Source of the DNA: Circinella umbellata
Taxonomy: Eukaryota; Mucoromycota; Mucoromycetes; Mucorales; Lichtheimiaceae
DNA length: 64,000 bases
Direction of reading: 5' to 3'
Assembly (NCBI GenBank): GCA_025093555.1
Contig: JAIWNF010000024.1
Span: 558,001-622,000 of the forward strand
In this document: piece after piece, positions 13,286 through 25,353 of the stretch
Layout of the letters: every line of letters begins with the position of its first letter
How positions within the stretch are numbered: the stretch's first letter is position 1
Translations under genes and position numbers: made by a program
The notes under the pieces: generated by a model
The model's input: only the letters and a program-made list of their open reading frames with translations
What the model was told of the DNA's origin: nothing
Database searches by the model: none

Positions 13286-16200
13286 TTAACGGAACTTGAC
13301 GGTGAATTTACAAGACAAGTCAATATCAAGATCTTCAGCAACAAGGGCACCATCTTTCTTGGTAACAGTAACCTTATCACCCTTATAGGAAGCTGTAGTA
13401 AGTTCTTCTTGGGCACCAATAATCTTAATGGCACCAATCTTTTCAGCGTCTGTATAACCGAATTCACCACGGGCCTTCAAGACACCATTCTTATAAGTGA
13501 AAGTGATATCCGAAATTTCGGGTTGTTCGACAGAGTGTTGATCATCAATGTACAAACGACCTTCTGCTCTACCCTTCTTGTCAAGAGCAATGACCAAAGT
13601 GTAAGGATTAGCATAAGTATCGGTAACCAAATATTCAGGGGTTTTGGTGGGTAAGATAGAACCACCTCGAATGTGGAGAGGAATATGTTCCATTTCGGCT
13701 TCAAGAGTGACCTTTTCTTCAGCAGAAGTGGATTCATAAGCCTCATTAGTGTACCAATCATACCAAATACCCTTAGGGAATTGGGCGTCGACGGAGGTAG
13801 CATTTTCTTCAACAACGGGGGTGAGAAGGAGGTCAGTACCAATCAAAACTTGAACATCGTTATCCAAGAAGGCGTCTTCTTCAGGATATTCAAAGATCAA
13901 TGGACGCCAGACACCCTAATTATTAGCAATAAAATATTGATGTTAATATCATGATAAATCAATAAAAAAAATCTTAATTCTGTTTTCTCGCTCACACCCA
14001 CTCGATCCTTTTTCAAGATAATATTATAAATACATACAGTTCCGACTCTATGAGATTCTTCGAACAAAGTATAGTAGTAAGGTAACAAAGAGTAGCGAAT
14101 AGAAAGAGCACGTCGACTGGCTTCAGCGGTTCTGTCCCATACGAAAGGTTCTTGGTTAATGGTTCCCAATGTGTTGTGATTACGGGCGAAAGGATAGAAA
14201 GCACCCAATTCCATCCATCGAGTACAGAGAGTTTCAGTCGTGTTTAAGAAGAAACCACAAACATCAGCACCACTGTAGGAAACACCAAACATTTGGAAGT
14301 TGAAAATTTCAGCAATAGAGCTCTTAAGCTTTTCCCATTGAGAATGGTTATCGCCAGTCCAATGGCCTACGTGCTATACACAAATTAAATGTTATAATTA
14401 ATATTATGATTCTAAATGTTTTATATATATATATACTTACTTGACCAGATCCAGCGAAACTTGCGCGGGTCAACAAGAAAGGACGTTCGGTAGGTTTGTA
14501 TTTGAGAAGAATCTATTAAAGTTTTGATTGGATTGAATGATTAGTCGGTATTACCAATTAATATCTTCCACTAGCCAAAGAAGGAAAAAAACTTACATCG
14601 CGAGTAAGGCTACATTCAGCGTGGCCATAAAGGTTGTGAATATCATAGTGTGGGATATCACCATAGTGGAGAGCAGTCATTGGAGCAGTACGTTCGGATA
14701 AGTTACCGCCACCGCTATTAATAGCATATTTGGGATAAAGCAAGTTACGAGAATCACCAGGAACGCCGGTACCCATAGCATCAAGAGCAATTTGTTCTTG
14801 AGCATGAACCTTGGCAGCTTCCTCTGGATCCATTTCAAATTGTCTTTGAGGATCGGTATTGGCCTTTCCAGTACCGCATGATCCCAAACAGAAAGAAGCA
14901 GGTTCATTCATGTCGATCCACAAACCATCCAAATCAAGTAACTTCATCCATTCGGTAATTTCATACTCCCAGAATTCAGCTGCCTTGGGGTGCCACCAGT
15001 CGGGGAAAGCAGTGTAACCTGGCCAGACTTGACCTTGAAATTCGGAACCATCGTTGTTCTTGATGAAGACATCCATTTCATGACCACGTTCATAAGGTGG
15101 ATAACTATCATTGGTGCTCAATGCAGGATCAACCATGGTGATCATACGTTGAGAGTTGGCGTGCATCTTTTTGCTGAGGGCGATCATTGATTCTTCAGGG
15201 AAGTTGACAGGGTCAAAAGTGAAATCCTTTTCGTGATCCATATAGTCGATATCAACCCAGATGGTTTCCACTGTTTGAAGAATTGAGTATGGATTACGTT
15301 AGAAATAATATATAAAATAAAAAATAAATATACAATAATAAAAATACTTACATGGAATATTAGCTTCCTTGTAACCATCAACAGCCCAGTTGACATGGCT
15401 AATGTTATTGAAACCATAACGGCAATGGTGCCAACCCAACATCCACAATGCTGGTATATAATAAATTAGTACGTCATTATTTTATAAAATATTTTATCAC
15501 TCTCGCACACTCTAGAAGAATGATTATTTTGTAACTTACCAGGCATGAAAGGCTTGCCAACCAAATCGGTATATGCTTCAAGTACAGAGTTTGGTCTGCC
15601 GTCCTTTGGAACCAAAAAGTAGAATTCCAAAATACCACCAATGATTTTATAAGTCACACGGCCTTTAGCAAAGAAAACATCCATACCATGGGCGTTCAAC
15701 AAGAAGACACCGTGAGCTTTACCATCACGGATTTCGTTATAATAAGGATGAGCACCATAACTGTATAAGAGAAAATAAACAATTGTTAGCTCGCGCACGA
15801 TTATATATAGAATATAAAAGCCTTTTCTATGTGTTTGTATAATATGATATTTACATATTTTCGTAGAATCTAATAAAAAACATGAGAAATGGCGAGTGAG
15901 CTTATGAAAACTTCTGTGTAACAAATTTTTGATTTATATAATTTATAAACTTTTAACTTACGGAGTACCAGCATCGCGAGCGAAAATAGTTGTTACATTC
16001 TGTTAGCATGAAAGAATTATTGTTTGGTAAATGAATCAGTTGATCTTGTATACCATGAATTAAGAATTACATTTATGGAGTGCTCTCTTACCTTAAGGTT
16101 GTTGCGACGGAAGGGTGCAGTGGTTTCACCGACACCATAAATATTAGCATCATCAGGAACAGCAGACGACAATTCGAGATATTGATCTTCAAATACGAGG

Positions 16201-16824
16201 GGATAATCATTGGTATCAAAAATGACTTCTTTGTCATGCTTGCGAGTAACCTTAAAGCCAAATGGATTTTCAGTATATGAAAAGTCGTAATTGGTCTTCT
16301 TTGCAGGTTTTCGAAGTTTAGGACGTTCCATACCATATGTCGAATCGGGAACAGGAAATTGCTTTGCGTCCTTGTCTGCAATCTATTTTATGTTGTTATA
16401 TAGGCATATGATAATGATTGTGAGCATAGATATCCATATAGTATAATATATTACAGAATGTTATTAATTTAAAATGTATCCTATACAGTACCTTGACATG
16501 AAGACGTTCAGCTGTTTCATAGTCGACGTTTACAATCAAATCGTTGATAGTTTTGCCGTAAAAGTCACTGTCACCTTTATTTATTTCTAATGGAATTTCA
16601 AGACCTGTCTTTGTTTTATGTGGTTTTCCTTTAACGGCATAACCTGGCGCCGAAGAGGATACATCTATTTAATTATCATTGATATAATAATGTTAATAAT
16701 TGTTGCTTTTTTAAGAGCAAAAAAAAAAGATGTATTAATGACACATGCCATAATCTTGAGCAAATACTCCCGTAAAAGAGAAGGCAACAACGGCCAACAA
16801 AATATGAGTTTTTGTTGTTCTCAT
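13286..16824 (-). CDS. Secreted GH31 alpha-glucosidase, minus-strand paralog
   Basis: Glycoside hydrolase family 31 alpha-glucosidase of 874 residues, hydrolysing terminal alpha-glucose from maltose-type substrates. Exons in transcript order: 16749-16824, 16492-16664, 16092-16382, 15962-15999, 15855-15869, 15540-15760, 15352-15450, 14597-15270, 14441-14512, 14038-14373, 13286-13915. The joined length is 2625 nt and all phases agree. The N-terminus is a signal peptide (hydrophobic ILLAVVAFSFTGVFAQ), so it is secreted or vacuolar. The catalytic nucleophile Asp lies in DGLWIDMNEPASF and the acid/base Asp in HWTGDN. Conserved DGKAHGVFLLN and IRYSLLPYYYTLF are also present. Exon 1 joins in frame only if the donor is GC (TATG/GCATGT); the paralog at 38686-43171 has a normal phase-1 GT intron at the same place. 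Exon 5 is a 15-nt micro-exon. A TATA-like TATATATAAA lies at 16878-16887. Confidence 0.93.
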
Positions 16825-16877
16825 TTGTTTCTTTGGTGGGTGAGAAGTGAAAAAAAAAAAAAGTAATTATCTATGAG

Positions 16878-16887
16878 TTTATATATA
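16878..16887 (-). promoter_or_regulatory. TATA-like element of the minus-strand GH31 gene
   Basis: On the minus strand the sequence reads TATATATAAA, about 54 bases before the start codon at 16824. Position and sequence suit a TATA box, although such AT-rich strings are common in this region. Confidence 0.4.
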
Positions 16888-19800
16888 CTGTGGATACCGA
16901 AAAATCTTAAACTTGTTTCCCATTTTTATTTTTTACCTTATTAGGTTCTGTAGAAGGACGGAATATTTTTTACCGTTTTCCTAATACAGAACAAGCTCTT
17001 CTCCCCCACAAAAAGATGATAGGCGATCTGTGCGAAACTGGGGTAGCCATTTGTCACACAAACTAATTGGGACCCGTTGATCCCGTTTGGTACCGCGGTA
17101 GTAACACACAAAGACAGCGAAATTCTTTCTATTCCAATAGCTAACTTGCTCTTATTTTTATTTTTTTGTGAGTGAAATTATTTATGCCATGAGAAAAATG
17201 ATATTGTAGTTTGATCTTTGGAAGAAAAACCACGTTGTTTTTTTCTGTTTGTAAGGTTTGTATCAATGTATTGGTAGCGTGATAAGCATTTGTGCAGTCA
17301 ACCATTTTTTTATTTGCATGTTAATTGAGTCCAGTAACTAATATATAACCTTATGGGTATTTAAGCACTGAACTGTATACGAGCAGCTAATATACAGTGT
17401 ATCCGACAAATTGGGTGATGTTAATTTTGAAAATATCTTTGTACATTCAGTAAAAAAAATGACCACAATATTTTCAGGTTTCTTAGAATATGACGAAGGG
17501 GGATGAATCGCTGAAGACTCCCAGTCATTATCCCGTTTTCCATGAATGCTTATTATTACTGTTTCTCTCTTCTTTATTTTCTACGAACACCATGTAAAAA
17601 AAAATAAAGCATACTCTTTTTGTTTGATGTATGACGTTGTACTATTCTTTTTTTCATTATATGTGTCTATTACACAAAATGTTTTTGTGAGTTCATTCAC
17701 ACATACAACGACGAACATATGACTACGCTAAACTATACTGCTTGACTATTTTTCTTACCATGTACATTGATGTTGATAAGTATTAGGAGGAGGATATATA
17801 CCTAATATAATACATATTTTCATTACTTGGTATTTTTTTTTATTCTGACCATATTATCATTGCTGATGATTACGTATAATGTTGTATAACATATAAATAA
17901 TCTTGTTTTTATTACTGTTGATCGTGTGAATACGTAGACAGACTGTACAATGTAAAACAGATTTACACCAAAATTAATTTTCTTGTACTCATGTAGTACC
18001 GAAAAACAAAGTTACAACCCTTCCCCAAGATATATAGAAAATATCAGCATAATATTTTTTATTTACCAGGAGAGCGACGGGATCGAATCCATTACTAATT
18101 CATATCTTCTTTAACATTTATTATTGCATGAGAATTATAAAGTGATTCAAAGTCCACGCGGGAGTATTATTTTAAAAGTGCATTGGGGCTTTGGTGCATT
18201 AATCCCAGTTTTATCGGTATTTGGTACATAGTACTGTTATAATAAGCTTTTCATTCCAGCCTTTTCAGTTTTTTCTGTATACTAATGTATAATTTTAGAT
18301 ACAGTTTCTATTTCCTTCAGTAGAATGTCTTTTTTTCGATTGATGTGTATGGATGATGTGTGTGAAATTGATGCGGCTAAGCAACAAATTACATCGTTTG
18401 CTGTTACCCTGCTATTTTTCTTCTTTTTAGAAAAAGAACACATCATACCATTAGACGACGACAAAAAATGCATACACCATATAATTTGTATTACATTTGA
18501 ATTATAAGGAGAAACTAACTTATTTAAGAAAAAAGGGGTGCCGGTATAGCTTGAAAGACTATTTTTTTGTATTATAGATTCCAGAAAGCAGGTGGAAAAT
18601 GTTCATTAAGGGTAACTTATGCGCCCATGTAAACTTTGTATATTTCTCTGTTCTCCGCGACATCTTCCACTGGCATTGTTGTTTAGGGATAAAAAAAATA
18701 TAATAGGAGGGAAAAGCAGCATGTAAATAATTTAAAACATATCCAGCAAAAATCTATAACATTTTATTATAACTGGATTAAGCGTACCTTTAAGCATTTA
18801 TTAGTTGATATTGCTGTTGGTAGCATGAACCAAACAGCGGTTGAACCCTTCTTATTATTAAGCTTTGTATTTTGACCCTTAAACAAGAAGTAGATCCGCA
18901 CTAAAAGATATTCAATACGTAAAACATCAGTGATAAATTAAACTAGTCCCTTTGAAATGGACCCTATCCTTTGAGATCATGATAAGCTTTTATGAAAGCA
19001 GACTATAACTTTTGAAGTTAAAATGTAGTTTGCTTTTTTGATGTCATCGGACGAATCATTTGGTAAATGCCGTGAGTGTATGCTTCAATTTAAATGTATA
19101 CTATAAAAATATCAACAAATATTACAGACAATCAATTACAAGATGAAAAATAAAATGCTCTACTCTCTAATTACATATATGACCGTATGTATCATACTTC
19201 TTTTTTCTTTTTTTTACTTACGTTATCCTCAGTGTGACCTTATAATCCTCAATCATTATTTGTCACTTCTTTGGGCATGGACACTACTGTATTACGCTAC
19301 TCCCAGCACCACGTTGTGAATGTTATACTAACTTTTATGCTGGGAGGTCAAAATCGTAGACCGACGTGAGGTATTTAGAGGTGCGGAACTTCGTCCCGTT
19401 GTAAATGTTGGTCACACGACAATATAACTTGTTTCAATACGGGAGTTTGACTGAATAGCTTTAATTGGAAACTTTTTCCGAAGGTATGAAGGTATTATCA
19501 TTTTAAGATTCCAAGTTATATATAGTCGGTATAATAGACTATATTTAATAATCCCAGTAACCTTAAAGAATATTTTGTCATTTATTTTAATACGTAGAAA
19601 AAATCCCTCCAGCTTTCCATTCTTTCTTCAATATCATATGATAGCTAAAACATCAATTGAATTATCCCAAACCCCAGAATAAATTCAAGCTTTAGCAACC
19701 AGGACAAACTCGCTACGTAATTTACGCAGTTGTTATTCAGTCGCAAAAGTCTAATTAATGTATTATACATACTTGCTAACATGATTGAAATATTGCATCG

Positions 19801-22800
19801 AAAAAAAACATGGGTAGCTGTAATGAATAACGTAGACTTATGAAGCAAGTAAAATAGTGTTATACCATTTTGTTTAAATTGCCCAACTCATTTAATAAAA
19901 TATTTTATTTTATTTTATGTCGCTAGTAAAAGACACATTAGTCATCGAGAAGAATCGGGACATAAAGCGGCTCTTAATACAAACTTCAATATTTAAAAGA
20001 CTGTACCACCAAACAGTAGAATGAGGTAAGTAGTTTATTTAATGATGTTAATATAATGATAATTTTCATACAAGATATCAACAACCATGTCCTATTGTTG
20101 TTGTTAAGTTCTTTGTTGTACACATTATTGAGCACCTTTTCTTCAGTGAATTACTTCTTAACTCTTTCTTCTTTGTAACGTTTCTCTTGTTATTTGAGTT
20201 TATTACTTCTATTGCTATAATTGACATTGTTATGATCGTTATATATTATTAGCATTTTTGAGCTAGCGTGAATTAATATACTATAACTATATTTCCAGAG
20301 GTCTTAGTTTCAATATCTTTTTGCTGCTCAATCGTCCAATGTACGAGACTTAAGCACTTCATGATGCTCATTTTAATCATATCGCTGATTTATGTACCTC
20401 GTACAATATAATCCTCAATTCAAACGTTGTGCTTTCTATGTTGCTGATCCATCAATAAATTTTAAATATTGCAGAAGTAATGTGACATAAAAACGGACAC
20501 CCTCAGAACAATGAATCAGAGTTTTGTACAAATCACTGCTGTTAAATGCTACCTAGAAATTATTTTTAGTTATCAATAAACATATTAAAGATTATCACAG
20601 AAACAGTTTATATGAATATTAATTTATTGGTAGTGTAAATTACCACATTAACAACCTTTAATGTCATTCGAACTTGATGCATTTTCATGATACACAAGAT
20701 GACCTGACTTGGAATCTTCTGATAATATTTGATTGTTCTAAATACTAGCCGTATAGAGCGGATCAGACTAGTTACAATGGAATAAAGCCGTTTATATCTA
20801 TACGTAAGAAGGCTACGTAAAACGAAATTGAAAGAATCATAAAAGCGCTTTAGTACGTAATATAAAAAAGTAAAGCTAATTAGGGGCATTTCTGCATATT
20901 TATTATATACGCATTGCTGTATATAATAGATCGTTATTTTTGCTTATTTCGAACAGTTACATACTAGCACATACACATGTTTATCTCACAATGTGGAAAG
21001 TCATACACTGAGTTCAGCAATTTCAGTACCTCCGCCATAACGATGTAACTATAACCCAAATCGACTTTTTCAATTAATCCATTATCAAAGCAATACGTAT
21101 GTAACGTGCGCTTATTTTGTCAGGTCGCTATCCATCAGTACTGTATATTAGATTTTTGGCCAGTTCTTTTTATAGTCTACGCTTTTTAACTTTGCAGCAT
21201 CAACTAGCAGTTATAAAATTATTGTATCATCAGCGAAGCAAGAAAGTCAATTGAACAATCCACAAAAATCTTATATACATGAAAGTTCATGATTTACAAC
21301 TTGACTTTGTGCAGCATTATTGCCACTCCATCTAACCCACGGGACCGGATACCATACTTCTTGGCCATTTGGCCTTAGAGTCTGTCCCTATTCTGTTGGG
21401 TTAATAAGGTCTTTCATCCTATCGTTCTGTTTACTGTATTCTCTAGCTATTATTCTTATATTGGTTCTTAGGAAGTTCTTTTAGCAATACGATCACATCT
21501 GTTATTTTATTTCTTTTTAGTAAGCAACAATGTCCATAAAACTCAAGCAGAATTTATTTTCATGCAAACGTATTCGATTCATGTGAGCAGAAGAACGTGT
21601 CAAATAGCATCTAAGTTATACGGTCGATTACCTCATAGGTCAATTTAATTGTTACGTAAAAGACTGAAAGATCTTAAAGGTAAAGATAAAACTGAAGAGA
21701 ATATTTCTTTAAATTATTTTGGGGCTATTTATACTATTTGCAATGATGGAAAAGTGTCATTGCTTCGTTATAAAAGTGTCGCAGCTTCGACACAAATGTG
21801 TCAGAGCACGCACCAATAGTATCACGTAGTTTGGCATTTCCTGATACTTAATAATAATAATAATAATAAAAGTAGTTATGTAAATATAAAAATGTCTTTA
21901 ATTTTTATACGTTACAATGTATTCTCTGAGTGCTATCGCGTATCTTTTGTTTACCTCACCAAGGCTTAATATATTATGTATACCATTTTGCTGATGGTAT
22001 ATTTGTTATGAACTTTGAAATATGCTTTACTTCTTATCTTCATGATATAACATTAAATAAACTCGTTGAGATTGGCTTAACAGTATAATTTTTTATATCT
22101 AATGCTGAGAAAAATTACCACTTTATCTTTTTCGTTAGTCTCTCTCTTTTTTACCGCGATTTTTTTATGTCAATATGTATCAAATTTTATCCTGTAGAAA
22201 AAATTTCCAATAGCTTTTTTTAGTCGCTTACTTTTTACGTATCCAAGTTTTCTTTACGTACTTAACAACCAATATACTTGTAATAAATCTTTATAACTTG
22301 AATATTGTTCTTGTAACTTTATTGTATTTTAATTACATTTTATCAATTATAAACAAGAATAGCAAAGTAAATAAAATATTATGATGTTTGATTTTTTTTC
22401 TTTAAGTGATATTAGTGTCTTGCTAATAATAATATTATGCTTTACAAATAAATCGACTCTACGATGTTTTATACTTCCTTACTATATGCGAAGATTCAAA
22501 ATAAAAAAAAGCTCTTGTCTAATTTAAATCTGGTCACCTTTTTTATGACTGTTGTACGTATAAAATGTAATCGAAATAAATTAGGATAATAAACGGTATT
22601 ATCCAGTCTATACTTTTAGAAGTATTTACATAAACTATCTCACAAAATTGTTTAATTTAAAGCTCAAGCACTTTTAAGATGATGACTTTCAAGAATATTT
22701 TTACTGTAATTTGTATATGAAGTATGTGCCTAGTTCTCCCTTATGGACAGGAATAGGAAACTCCTTTATAGATTGGAAATTGGTTAATACTTTTATTACT

Positions 22801-23445
22801 ATATTAACACTACTGTTCATTAGGGTAAATTATGCACAAAGAGGGTGTCATTGTTTGCTAGTGATGCAACATCACTTCTTTTTATTAGACAGAACAAAAT
22901 ATAGATTTTTATTATACTGTACTATTAATATTAATGGATCACCTCTGTCCAGGCTATTTATTATATATATATAGCGTTATATAGTTGAAGAATTATTATA
23001 GAATACAATCTAGCCATATTACTATTAGAGCCAGCTGTTATTATTGTAGTGAGTTTATGGTAAAAAAAAATTCTTTGTGCAACGTTTCCATTTTTAGAGG
23101 TGCCCTGACCCTGGCTTAAATTTTTCTTTTTGATACCATATAAAAATAACGATATATATACGAATATGATGAATAATAATCATTCAAAAACACAACTTAT
23201 CATAATAATTGCTATTGATAATTTAAGACGAAGAATAGAAAGATTAATATTGTATATAAGAAACTCGCGTTTAGCTCGTACACATTGATGTGCATCATCG
23301 ACGAAACACGGAAATACATCATATACCTGACCTGTACTGCGTAGCACAGGTCGAACTGTTTATAGTGACAAGACCGAATCATTTCAATCAATTTGAGGAG
23401 TTCTGCCAAGACAGAATAATAATTGTGATAATAACAAATAATATG
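16888..23445. other. Gene-poor AT-rich stretch of about 6.5 kb
   Basis: I found no supportable protein gene or tRNA. The GH31 upstream region (about 16950-17110) is less AT-rich and includes CCGCGG near 17093. CAGTGTATCCGACAAATT after a TA at 17393 looks like an isolated Tc1/mariner end. A hairpin of CTCCCAGCA and TGCTGGGAG arms lies near 19300-19350, followed by a GGAACTTCGTCCCGTT motif at about 19385-19400. A slightly GC-richer island lies near 21310-21420. Short ORFs (18325, 19645, 20608, 22711, 23290) look random. The stretch may hold decayed repeats or long regulatory DNA. Confidence 0.5.
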
Positions 23446-23447
23446 TA

Positions 23448-23627
23448 CAGTGGCTCCACTCCCAAATTTCGTAAACTTACAAATGAAATTCGTTTTGTTC
23501 TCCGCCCAATCTACGCTTTTCCACTCGTCCAATTTTCGCTTTTGCAATTTTCAAAGTTCGTTTTGCACTAGCTCAATTTTCGTTTTTGCTATTCCCAAAG
23601 TTCGCATTTGCATCAGTTCAATTTTCG
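23448..23627 (+). repeat. Left terminal inverted repeat of the transposon
   Basis: 180 bases that match the reverse complement of 25171-25351 except for two substitutions and one extra T on the right. Within it a unit of about 45 bases starting CAATTTTCG and containing CAAAGTTCG is repeated directly about twice (start points near 23530 and 23574), with a third CAATTTTCG at the inner edge. These may be multiple transposase-binding sites. Confidence 0.93.
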
Positions 23628-23675
23628 TTTTTAACTTTTGCATCTTTTTATCTTTACTATCAATCAAGTACACAA

Positions 23676-24995
23676 ATGAGCAGCAATTTTTTTTATGAAG
23701 ATGGTCAAGGAAAGATTGTTGATGAGGAAGGAAATGAAGCAATGGACATTGAGGAGGACATCGACCCTTATAACCTTGGAACTTTGATGACCTTAACTCA
23801 ATATCGTTCTTTTCGGGATCGCTTTCCTACTGAACCTACAGAAGAGCTTGATGCAAGAATGGAAGAAGCATCCGAAGAATTAGTAACAGAAACAGCGAAA
23901 GGTAGAAAATACAATGTTTATACTGACAAGCATAAAGCTGTTTTTTGGTATTTCAATAGAGTTAAACTTTGGAAAGCTGCTCCTGCTGCTCGTAAAGCAC
24001 AGGTGGAAGTTCGTACGGGACAAATGTGGGCAAAACGTCTCAAAGAAGAACCTGATTGGAATATTTATGAAAAACAGACAAATAAGGTTAACCGAAAACA
24101 ACATCAGCTTCAGGAAGAGCATAAACAGCATCTTATTGAATTTTTTGACGAGTACCCCCAAGCAACAAGACAAAATGCAGTAGATAGTTTAACGGAATCA
24201 TTCCAAAATTTCAATTTGAAGACAACCTCTGTTGGAAATTTTATTCTTCATGAGTGTAATCTGCCTGTAAAGAGGGTAACCTTGCATCCTTTATCGAGAA
24301 ATAGTTCTCATAATCTTGAAAAACGATATGATTGGGTGAAGAAATATATTAATACAGATATGAATTACCTACAAAATTGCGTGTTTGTTGACGAAACGGG
24401 CTTCAATATCAACATGAGGCAACCCTATGCTCGCTCAATTAGTGGCACGCCAGCAATTGTTGAAACACCAACGACTCGTGCTATATCACATACTATCTTG
24501 GGAGCAATATCTGCAAACGACGTCATAGCAATCGAGATAAGAGAACCAATGAAGTCTAAGAAATTGAAAGTTCATGGCAGTAAGAAGAGAAAGCAGCCCC
24601 AGGTAAAAAAGACACACAAGGGAACTGTCACCGGTCATTACATGAGATTCATTTTTAAAACATTGGATGAAATGGACAAGTTTCCTGAAATGAGTAATTA
24701 TTATATAATTATGGATAATGCACCAATTCATACTTCACACGATATAACAAGAATGATTGAAGCAAGAGGTTACAGGGCGCTGTACCTTCCTCCATACTCT
24801 CCTGAGCTGAACCCGATTGAAAACTTCTGGTCAATTCTCAAAGGCGCTATTAAACGAAGTATGTTCGAAGAAACTGAGGACTTGAAGACCAGAATTGCGG
24901 AAACTAGTGAAAGTATTAGTAGAAAGAGTCTGTATAATGTAGCTCAACACTCTATTAACAATTTCGAAAAGTGTCTCAATAAAGAACCTCTTTAA
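23676..24995 (+). CDS. Tc1/mariner-family DDE transposase
   Basis: Predicted 439-residue transposase. I chose the ATG at 23676 because it is the first beyond the 180-bp inverted repeat; an upstream in-frame ATG at 23586 lies inside that repeat. The N-terminus is acidic. A helix-turn-helix-like region lies at about residues 145-210 (QATRQNAVDSL and following). The catalytic DDE triad is visible: Asp239 in FVDETGFN, Asp347 in IIMDNAPIHTS and Glu382 in LPPYSPELNPIENFW, giving the 34-residue D-E spacing (DD34E). A Lys-rich insert sits between the first two Asp residues (around KSKKLKVHGSKKRK). No stops or frameshifts interrupt the frame, so the enzyme may be active. It cuts and pastes the surrounding element. 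Confidence 0.93.
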   Translation: MSSNFFYEDGQGKIVDEEGNEAMDIEEDIDPYNLGTLMTLTQYRSFRDRFPTEPTEELDARMEEASEELVTETAKGRKYNVYTDKHKAVFWYFNRVKLWKAAPAARKAQVEVRTGQMWAKRLKEEPDWNIYEKQTNKVNRKQHQLQEEHKQHLIEFFDEYPQATRQNAVDSLTESFQNFNLKTTSVGNFILHECNLPVKRVTLHPLSRNSSHNLEKRYDWVKKYINTDMNYLQNCVFVDETGFNINMRQPYARSISGTPAIVETPTTRAISHTILGAISANDVIAIEIREPMKSKKLKVHGSKKRKQPQVKKTHKGTVTGHYMRFIFKTLDEMDKFPEMSNYYIIMDNAPIHTSHDITRMIEARGYRALYLPPYSPELNPIENFWSILKGAIKRSMFEETEDLKTRIAETSESISRKSLYNVAQHSINNFEKCLNKEPL

Positions 24996-25170
24996 TAAAC
25001 TTTTTATTACAATGATTTTACAAATGTTCCAAACGTTATTAGAAATTTATTTTTTATTCTTATACATTTAAATTTTGCAGCTATATGAGTAACCATCACG
25101 TTAGGTTTGTGATTAAATAGTCATCAAAATATAAAAAGTCTATCGGATCAAACTTTGGTAATAACAAATG

Positions 25171-25351
25171 CGAAAATTGAACTGATGCAAATGCGAACTT
25201 TGGGAATAGCAAAAACGAAAAATTGAGCTAGTGCAAAACGAACTTTGAAAATTGCAAAAGCGAAAATTGGACGAGTAGAAAAGCGAAGATTGGGCGGAGA
25301 ACAAAACGAATTTCATTTGTAAGTTTACGAAATTTGGGAGTGGAGCCACTG
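25171..25351 (-). repeat. Right terminal inverted repeat of the transposon
   Basis: 181 bases forming the inverted partner of 23448-23627. On the minus strand it starts CAGTGGCTCCACTCCC and ends at CAATTTTCG. The high identity over the whole length suggests the element has had little time to decay since insertion. Confidence 0.93.
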
Positions 25352-25353
25352 TA

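Larger units (their letters stand above)
23448..25351 (+). mobile_element. Complete Tc1/mariner-type transposon
   Basis: A 1904-bp element bounded by TA on both sides (23446-23447 and 25352-25353), the target duplication of the Tc1/mariner superfamily. Both ends begin CAGTGGCTCCACTCCCAAAT. The inverted repeats are about 180 bp and differ by only about three changes. One open transposase gene lies between them. Intact ends, an intact reading frame and near-identical repeats point to a recent insertion and possible autonomy. It sits at the edge of the gene-poor stretch and upstream of the PLD6-like gene. Confidence 0.95.

Noticed and set aside
18060..18095. A GGGATCGAATCC string resembling a tRNA T-arm
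   Set aside because: It lacks the GTTC form, and no acceptor, D or anticodon arms fit around it.
22711..22974. ORF of 87 codons in the gene-poor stretch
   Set aside because: AT-rich hydrophobic composition with no motif or supporting context.
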